Below are positions 56,999 to 64,000 of a stretch of 64,000 nucleotides of DNA, in pieces. The DNA is from Omphalotus guepiniiformis. Its lineage: Eukaryota > Basidiomycota > Agaricomycetes > Agaricales > Omphalotaceae. The notes under the pieces are model-generated. The model worked only from the letters and a program-made list of their open reading frames with translations, made no database searches and was not told the DNA's origin. Position 1 is the stretch's first letter. Each line of letters begins with the position of its first letter. Both the position numbers and the translations under genes were made by a program. The DNA lies in NCBI GenBank assembly GCA_028554645.1, contig JAQOOI010000020.1:109501-173500 (forward strand), in the 5' to 3' direction.

Positions 56999-59293
56999 AA
57001 TGTGCAAGAATTTGACTGGGAGGTAGTCTCAAGAAACAACCTCTAACTCAATTCTAGGGGGTTTGTGGAGGTGTGGCTGGCGTTGTCAAAGGTTCCGCAC
57101 AGTTAAACTCGACAATCGAACTCAATACTGAGCTAGCAAGTGTCTGCAGTCCGCTCTGAACAGGGTATAAGTGACAGGGTAACTCAAAAACACAGGTTCA
57201 AGACAGAGGGCAACTAGTTTCTCAGGGGTTCAGGGGGATGGTTCAGGGCAATAATCAGAGTGGGCAACTCGATCCAATGGTCCAAACAGTGACAGTATCA
57301 ATCAGAACAGTAGCAGCAACAGTTTCAGCAGGCAGAACAGCACAGACAGAACAGCAGGGACAGCAACAGTTTCAGTATCTCTCTCAAGGTTTGCCACAAG
57401 GGACTTTACAGAAGTTTGCACAACTGGTATATTTCTCTATAACTGAACTCCTAAGAGCCAGGCAAATTTCGTCTAGAAGAAGTTCTGCTTTGGTAGTGAG
57501 CCTAGGCAGTCCTAACTTAAGGAAAAATATCTACAAGTAGGTAGCTCTTATATACAGGTCAGAAAATAAATATAGTAAATCTCAAAAATGTAAGGGAATC
57601 TGAGCAGAGTAAAATAGAATAGATAACAGAAAGACTAATTGAGCAGGGATTGGTGTCTTTTTAGGTATTTTTGTAGGTATTTTTCAGTTAGATACTGTCA
57701 TGTATAGGTATCTTGGGTATAAAAATTGTTATAAAAATCGCTTTGTCCATATAGTGGCTTGGCAATCAAGTCCAGGGTATCTAACCAGGGTGTACAGCAC
57801 GCAATATCAGTCCAGAATGGTGCCATATGACAACATCTTTTATGATTTTGAAATTTGCAACTCTTTTGGATTTCCTAACTGGGGGCTGCTGGTGAGGTTC
57901 CTAGCAGATCCAGTGGTTATTTCTTCGTTTCAGAGGTCATCTAGACCCTACTCCGTTGTTACTATCATCCACAAGCTGTACAGTAGCACATGTGTCTATC
58001 TGACCAGATCTTGCATCTGATTTGTCTCCAGGAGGTACTTCTCCTTTTAGCTGGTTCTAGCAACAAGCTATGGGCAGTTTTATGTCCCAATAATCGTTTC
58101 TTCTTCCCTATTTGGGTGTCTGGGTGCAGGGTATCACTCAGTTAGATGTTACATTTCAGAGGGATACTCCAGAATCAACATCTAGCTCCATGGTAGGATA
58201 GCTTGAGTATCTAACTCCATTCTTCAGAAATGACTTAGAGGATTTTTCCTCTTTAGCCAACAGACAAAGGTGGTTCACCAGTAGTAACACCATCCTAAGC
58301 ATAGTACCAAATGTACAACATATTTCTCTGGTTAGCACAATACAAGATTGTCTGCACTCTCAGCATTCAGTCTTTACAGCCAACCTGAGTTAGCAAGACC
58401 AGCTGGAGTTAGGTAGTCCAGTGGACTTAGATGTTTCTCAGATTGAATTGTAACTTCCATCATTCCCTTGGATTACAATCAAACAACACTCATGAGAGTT
58501 TCTAGTCTTTAGAGGGTGGGTCTGACCAACTCAACTTAGCATGGAACATTGGTACTCCAATACAAGGTGAGAGGCAAAACTAGTATCTCTCTCCATGATC
58601 CCATTGGTCACAGTTGCTAAGTACCATATCATGTACTGTAGCTAACTCTACACTCAGGCTTGAGTAACTGAGTGTGTTCTCATGTTTCAACTAGCAGTCT
58701 GGGTGAACTCTAGTCCTCATTGTTCAGTTTCCAATGTTTGAACAACCAAAATCTTTCTCAATCTGCATGATTTCAAGCCTAGACCGCTTTTAGTCGCGAC
58801 ATCTCCCCCAAAGTAAAATAAGATCGACCTCGATCGTCCATGATGGCCAATATCGAGTTAGATACTACTTTTTCAGGTAGATAGTCACAGAAGTCAAGTC
58901 AATTGCTTTACTATCACGTTGACACCTTGTCACAGTGAACTGCCGTTAGGCAGACTTCTCGATTGAAAGACCGATCAGTACGTTTTTCACTCGGCATGCC
59001 TCGGCAATGCTCAATTCGGAGAAACCCGATGTCTGCATCCGTCGAAGTTCAGCCAAATATGGAAGACCCCTTTCGTTCTTCACATCTCACTGAGTCTCCC
59101 TATGGACGACTTTTCTAGGGAACTTGCTAACTCCATTTCTTTAGGAAGCGATGCCTCCATTGAGTTCGTGAGTCAACTCATTCTTCTTTCTCTCACGGAC
59201 CGTTTCGGTCGTGTCATATATAGTTGAGATCCCCGTTCCATGGAGTCTCCCTTTCCTTCTCGTTTCTCACTCTCTGCTTAGCGTGTACATACT
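56999..59293. other. AT-rich non-coding stretch, possibly retroelement-derived
   Basis: Composition changes here to AT-rich with CAG-rich tracts (57230-57400, cagcaacagtttcag twice), where a Gln-rich frame of about 100 codons is probably chance. tctcccccaaagtaaaataa at 58802-58821 recurs at 62241-62260 and read backwards resembles a polypurine tract (tttgggggaga), so parts may be LTR debris. Variants of GAGTATCTAACTC occur at 57685, 58205 and 58855. No long pol frame is present. Confidence 0.5.
58205..58217. repeat. GAGTATCTAACTC 13-mer, first exact site
   Basis: The exact 13-mer occurs here and at 63041-63053, 63493-63505 and 63522-63534. One-mismatch forms are at 62664-62676 (cagtatctaactc) and, inverted, at 58855-58867 (gagttagatacta). 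A paired-change form, cagttagatactg, is at 57685-57697. Ends gagt/actc are complementary, so it is a near-palindrome. Confidence 0.85.
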
Positions 59294-61646
59294 ATGCAGG
59301 CCAACAACTACCAGGCCCTTTCCACCGTCTGCTCTAAGCTTGGGGACTTCGATCGTCGACTCCGCGACCAATCATTTGAACATTATGGTGCAGGTCTCCG
59401 GCTCAAACTGATGTCCACTACTTTCGAGGAGGCAAAATTCGCTCTTGTAGGTTTTGTTTTCGTTTCTTATTTATGCCTCTACTAACGCGTGTTTACGCTG
59501 TATAGGCTCACGTCGCGTTGGTTTTTAACCGTTGTCAGAAGAATGAGACCCATTTGCCCGACTACTTCACTGGAACTTTCCTTGCCGCTTCGAATCTCGC
59601 GCTCTGGTTGCATCAACAGAGGCCAGGAACTTTCGTTCTGCCACCTTGGTGTCCTTCCAGGGCTCGGTATGACGATTTGCACAAAAAGTTCACAGTGAGT
59701 TATTTAGTTCAGGGGTCTATTCCTTTTGACATCTAATGCCTCATTTCTCGTTTAGCTTCGGAATCTCTGGGAGCCTCTACCGCCTTTTCCCAAGTCTCTC
59801 CTAGGCCCTCAGCTTGAAGACGACGAGGACGATGAGGAAGATGACGAGATCCGCCTTTCCCCTATCGAACCCATTGCTTCCACTGCCAAATCCACTCGTT
59901 CTGCCAAGAAGACAGCTCCGGCTACGAAGACGAAACCTAAACCTGCCCTGACGCCGATGCCGGGTCGATCTGTGGTAAGTTTTAAGTTTCTCGCAGTGGA
60001 TCCCTCCTGACTTGTTCATTTTTCTAGTCGAAACGCAAATCTCTGGATTCCGAGGATTCTGCCGTCTTCACCGACGAATCTGACGACGACAACGCAGAGG
60101 TTCCTGATTCCGAGCCTCCGAGAAAGAAGACCCGGACCTCATTGACCAAGAAGCCTGAGGCTCCCAAATCTTCTAAGGTGAGTTCCATTTTCTCTTGCTT
60201 AGATGTATTCATTTCTCATATGTTTTACAGGGCAAGGGTAAGCAAGCGGTGAAACCTCGCCCGAAGACTCGTTCTATTCGCGCGGAGGAACCTGTCGAGG
60301 AACCGCCGGCGCGTCAAACTCGATCCAAAGCCGCTTCCACTTCGACCAAAACGACTCTCCCTGAATCCAGCGACGAGGAGGAAGTAGAGGATGAGGAAGA
60401 CAAGCCCAAAAAGAAGAATGAGGGGTCGAAGGGTGCTAAGGAGTCCAAAGTCGATCTCTCTGCTCCTCTTTGGCCGAATCGCGCGGGTTTCTCAACTACA
60501 TCCGTGCTGAAGGCTCCCAGCGTTCATGACGAACCCCCCAATCTTCAAGTAGGTCATCTTTTTCATTTCTCAATATGGTCTACTAACCTTTCCTTCCTTT
60601 GTCCAGCGTGTCGATGGTCGCACCTTTCAACACCGGAACAAGGAGGAATATACCGACGTTCCCGGTATGTCCTTTCATTTTTCTTAATTATAGCTTTAGG
60701 CTAACAATTTGTCTAGATCGTACTGTCTTCGGGTGGCCTTACGGTCGTCCCGTTACACTTCAACAGCTCGTTTCTATTAATCGCTCGTTCGACCGCGTAA
60801 GTATCTCATTTTTCTTATTGCAGCATCTTTTATCTGATACTTTTTACAGTTCTTCGGTGATTCCATCTGCGCAGCTTGTGTTGGCAGTACCCATTCCGAT
60901 GGTCGCAAGTGTCGCCCTCAAATCAAGGAGAACTCGTTCGACTGGAGATGTAGTACCTGCGCCAAGGATAATCATGCGTGCAGTTGGACATACAGCCTCG
61001 AAGGTACCGATCAGATGCGCTGCCTTTCTTACACCTTAGCTCGCAGTAGTAGCGCTGGTGAGTTAATCTCATTTTTCTTATTGTATCAATTCAATTTCTA
61101 ACTGAATTTCTCGTTTATCTAGTCATTGCACAAGAGGCGGGTCAACTCCAACTTCTTATCGACTCTTACGAGAAGATGCAGGAAGGGGTTGTCGCGCAGA
61201 TGCAGGCCATGGAGCAGCTTCATGCTGGGATCATCGATCGTCAGGCGCATATCAAGGCATCGTGCAGGGATCCTCGACTCGTACTCCATCAGCTTAAGAC
61301 TGGTGACCCCTCCTTCGAATACACCAACGAGCAGATGCGACTTCTCTGTACCGCGCTTGGTTGGGACGTCAACATCGTGTCTCGCGCCAGCTATATCTCG
61401 AAGAACAGCGCTGGCAATTTCATCGTGGTCGATCCCGAGGAGGATAAAGCCAAAGTTGGCCCATCTCATCCCTCCACGTCTCGAGCCGAATCTATCGCTA
61501 AGAACACCGAAGAGCCGCGTCCAGCGACTGGTGCTTCTCACAACAATCCAGAGGTCGAGGATGATGAGGATGAATTGGACACCGAGAAGGTTCTCGCTCC
61601 CGCGAGCAGTCCACTACCTGAAGAGGATCATATCCCTTCAGAGTGA
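59294..61646 (+). CDS. Unrecognised acidic protein with six-Cys cluster, 632 aa
   Basis: Nine exons (59294-59446, 59506-59694, 59756-59974, 60028-60177, 60231-60548, 60607-60664, 60717-60796, 60850-61057, 61123-61646) give 633 codons with every intron GT..AG and 52-65 bases. Residues 1-140 are helical (YQALSTVCSKLGDFDRRLRD; LPPWCPSRARYDDLHKKF). Residues 140-390 alternate acidic and Lys/Pro-rich tracts, probably nuclear and disordered (EDDEDDEEDDEIRLS; KKKTRTSLTKKPE-like). A Cys cluster ICAACVGSTHSDGRKC ... WRCSTCAKDNHACSW has spacing C-2-C-10-C-12-C-2-C-6-C, like an expanded zinc binuclear cluster. A coiled coil follows (GQLQLLIDSYEKMQEGVVAQ), then an acidic tail. A chromatin or DNA-binding role is possible, but I do not recognise the family. 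Confidence 0.88.
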
Positions 61647-62476
61647 CTCGCACACGAGGTTCCTCCGGCCCTTCTAGCGTATCTTCCTCAGCATTACGGT
61701 GATTCGTACGCAGCGTTGGACTGGTCATTTCTTTATCAGTAAACTGTTTGCATCTCGTGCAGGGTGACTCAAGTGTTCAACACACTGAGTTGCCCTTATA
61801 TATATATCTTGTATTTCAGACACTCACTGTATTCTATTCAGATAATAGTACATGTAGAGTGTCTTCCATAGCCATAACAATGAGCTCCTAGAGCTCAAAT
61901 GTATTTCATTTATCTTGTTTTCTTCTTTAAGTGTGAACTTTAAGTTGAAATGTTATAAAAGTCCGAGTATCCCTCTCCAGATATAGTATCTAAGTCGAGC
62001 TTCAGAGGGAGACTCCACGATTACAGGTTATATTCAAATAAAACTCTGTAAGTATCTTTATTTATTATGGATAAGTCAAGATTTATTTTGCCCAAGGTTT
62101 CCGCGTGAAGACAGAGTTGAACTCGGCAATCTTAAGCCGGCTAAGCCCTCAGACGGTCAAAGCTGTTCCAGATCTCTAGATCTTAATCTTTGAAAAATCA
62201 AAAATTACGCTCTAGAGTCATTGTTAACTTGTCTTTACTCTCTCCCCCAAAGCAAAATAAATTTCAACGTCCCCGTTGAATCGCATGGACAGGCCTAGTC
62301 AAGAAATTTTGACTTAGTAACCCGGTCCAGTTTTTCAATGTCCAAATCGAGAAGTTAGGTATAGAACTAGTATAAAAGGTTTCCCAAATCGTTGACGACG
62401 ATTCAGCACCATAAGATACTTGGTTCTACCCTTTTTACATCCTTCCCAATTCTCATACTTCTCATACTTCATTACT
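61647..62476. other. Intergenic between the two terminal genes
   Basis: AT-rich, with a tatatatat run (61801-61809) and variants of the 13-mer near 61964 and 61986. It holds the second copy of tctcccccaaag.aaaataa (62241-62260) and a TATA box before the last gene. Confidence 0.6.
62371..62380 (+). promoter_or_regulatory. TATA box of the last gene
   Basis: TATAAAAGG lies 106 bases upstream of the ATG at 62477, preceded by AT-rich sequence and followed by a pyrimidine-rich leader (ctaccctttttacatccttccc). Position and sequence fit a core promoter. Confidence 0.6.
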
Positions 62477-63878
62477 ATGCCCCCAAAAGGTCCCAAAGGT
62501 TGGCCTGAGCGCCCTGAGTGGGTAGCAACTACTCAACGTTATATTTCTCGTGCTACTGGAGCTATGGAGGCCAAGGACGTCGATACTGAGCTATTGGGCA
62601 TGTTGATCACCGCCCTAGCTAGTCATCTTGTGAGTAACATCTAACTCAATGTCCGCCATGTTCCAGTATCTAACTCTGCGTTTCTCTGCTATAGAAGAAG
62701 TCCCTTCCTGCTTTTGCAGTTGCCAAGTCCGAAGAAGCCTTTGGTCTATATGACAAAGGTGTTTCCTTGGTGTCTGACACCCTCAAGAAATATTCAAGCA
62801 TTCCTGAGCCTGACACTTTTGCTCATATCAAGATCTTCAGGGAGGACTTGGTTAAGCGCAGGGAGAGGGATCTTCCACCCAGAAAGCGCAAAGTAAGCAT
62901 TTTTCTCGAGTATCCTTGTCACCTGGAGTAACTAACTGCATGTTTCCGTGCAGCCAGCGAAAACTCCTGAGCTTGTTGATGACGACGATGATGAGGATGA
63001 GGAAATCGAAGTTATTACAGGCGACGGAGACGTTACTGTTGAGTATCTAACTCCATAGTAGCCTGAATAATTTCTAATTTTCCTTTCCTTTCATTTTTCA
63101 GATGGCTGATGGACCAGCCCTGGGACTCTCTGCGTCCATCCATGCTCCCAAGAAGGACAGCAAGGACTCAGGCAAGGTTACCAACACCCCTAGTGCAGCT
63201 GCTAAGACTGCTAAGGACAAAGTAGTACCTACTACTCCAGTGGTAGGTATTCTTTCTCAGCCTTATTATTTCATCTCTTTTACTTACTTTGAACGATTTT
63301 TGGACCATATAGGCCAATCCAATTCAGTCCAAAGTGGTAAGTGTTATTTTACTCTGAGTTGCTAAGTACAGCATGACTGACTGTTTCTTGCTCCTATAGC
63401 CTGAGACTGTCCCAGAAACTCCCAAGGCTGGTAGTCAGAAGAAGCCTCGCATTGAGAAGCCCTTTGTCAACCTTAGTGAAGAGACAGAGCGTGAGTATCT
63501 AACTCAATCTGGTACCGCGTCGAGTATCTAACTCTATGCTTTACAGATGAGCGCAAACTCAGGGAGAGTGGAGAAGAGATAGTCAATCGCATTACGGCTT
63601 TATTTCCGTTCATGGACCTTGACCACTTCTCTCCAGAAGTCCTCCACTCTATTTCCAACTTTCTGAGGACTGAACTCAGTGTTCACCAACATGCTATCCA
63701 GTATCACCATTCTCAGTACAGGTTTGCCTACCAGGAATATTCCAAGTTGGAGCAGCTCAGGAAGGCGAAAGAGAAGGCCAATCGTGCCTCTCAGGATCCC
63801 TTGCAGGCAGGTCCAGCAGTAGCTTCAGACCCAGCTCCATTTCATGAATTTCCCCCTGCAGACTTAACACTGAACTAG
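62477..63878 (+). CDS. Unrecognised charged protein, 340 aa, seven exons
   Basis: Exons 62477-62629, 62695-62892, 62954-63037, 63102-63242, 63313-63336, 63400-63490 and 63547-63878 sum to 341 codons. The first exon is 153 bases, as in the preceding gene. The N-terminus is MPPKGPKGWPERPEWVATTQ, then a helical part (AKSEEAFGLYDKGVSLVSDT), a basic stretch (LPPRKRK), an Asp/Glu run (DDDDDEDEEIEVI), Lys/Thr/Pro-rich linkers and a C-terminal helical domain (LRTELSVHQHAIQYHHSQYR; YSKLEQLRKAKEKAN). One donor is GTTGAG, weaker than the rest. Four of the six introns carry one or two GAGTATCTAACTC-like motifs. The layout resembles the upstream gene, so the two may be distant paralogues. Function unknown. 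Confidence 0.87.
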
Positions 63879-64000
63879 ATGTTACTTTTTAGCACCTTAG
63901 TTTCAATGTATAGGTAGTATACACGTCACTGGTACATCGCATAGGACATCCTCGAGTATTTAGAACATTCTTTTTCGTTCATCTTAGTAGTTTAGAACTA

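Noticed and set aside
57238..57540. Gln-rich frame of about 100 codons on the plus strand
   Set aside because: Comes from CAG-rich low-complexity DNA; no splice-linked exon or homologous motif was seen.
58802..62260. A complete LTR retrotransposon bounded by the two tctcccccaaag phrases
   Set aside because: No pol domains lie between them, and no matching LTR pair was found; the enclosed gene is a clean nine-exon frame unlike gag-pol.
1..64000. CRISPR arrays, bacterial operons or phage modules
   Set aside because: No regularly spaced identical repeats; gene structure is intron-rich and fungal throughout.

Overview
This window looks like repeat-rich accessory sequence from a filamentous basidiomycete, most likely an Agaricomycete. 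The evidence is: coding regions cut by many introns of about 45-65 bases with GT..AG ends and CTAAY-type branch sites; three copies of the fungal-specific FunK1 protein kinase family; a CACTA/EnSpm transposase of the tnp2 type; a TET/JBP-like dioxygenase of the kind expanded in mushroom genomes; Ty3/gypsy remnants with a chromodomain; and decayed pieces of ordinary fungal housekeeping genes. There is no sign of bacterial operons, CRISPR or phage. Exon structures given below were worked out by hand, by requiring GT..AG introns, frame continuity and CDS lengths divisible by three.

Layout. 0-5 kb: weak hypothetical genes and a decayed coiled-coil gene. 5-9.6 kb: CACTA transposase gene in seven exons. 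10-12.7 kb: a decayed multi-spanning membrane protein. 13.5-15 kb: Ty3/gypsy pol remnant (-). 15-17.5 kb: FunK1 kinase (-). 19.2-19.9 kb: bZIP factor (-) with a perfect 43-base palindrome just upstream of its start. 20.3-23.7 kb: second, larger FunK1 kinase (-). 24.2-25.7 kb: TET/JBP-like dioxygenase (+), followed one base after its stop by a Pro/Ser-rich coiled-coil gene broken by a 35-bp tandem duplication (25.75-27.9 kb). 28-28.7 kb: internally deleted Ty3/gypsy derivative (-). 30.7-32.2 kb: intact gene of unknown function (-), flanked by copies of a dispersed hairpin repeat.

From 34.9 to 48.8 kb the window is a mosaic of host-gene fragments: a response-regulator receiver, an F-box gene, RNA 3'-phosphate cyclase, MCM-binding protein, CTR9, HIS1, a RasGAP/neurofibromin homologue, a probable Doa10/SSM4 fragment and a broken FunK1. 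A small GIY-YIG/T5orf172 gene and a RING gene in the same stretch still look intact. HIS1 and CTR9 pieces are joined in frame on one strand, which is the pattern left by gene-fragment-capturing transposons such as Helitrons.

51.1-53.3 kb holds an intact five-exon SPT5-like NGN/KOW gene (-) whose last codons lie inside a repeat. 53.5 kb has a perfect 33-bp-arm inverted repeat. 56.4-57.0 kb duplicates 32.9-33.5 kb. The last 7 kb is more AT-rich and holds two intact, unrecognised multi-exon genes (59.3-61.6 and 62.5-63.9 kb); a near-palindromic 13-mer, GAGTATCTAACTC, recurs in and around them, especially inside introns.

How the parts relate: most of what can be named is selfish or selfish-associated (CACTA, gypsy, MITE, TET/JBP-like, FunK1, SPT5-like) or debris carried by such elements. 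No metabolic pathway is encoded. The best candidates for new biology are the TET/JBP-like locus, the fused gene-fragment cassette, the two terminal genes with their intron motif, and the SPT5-like gene.
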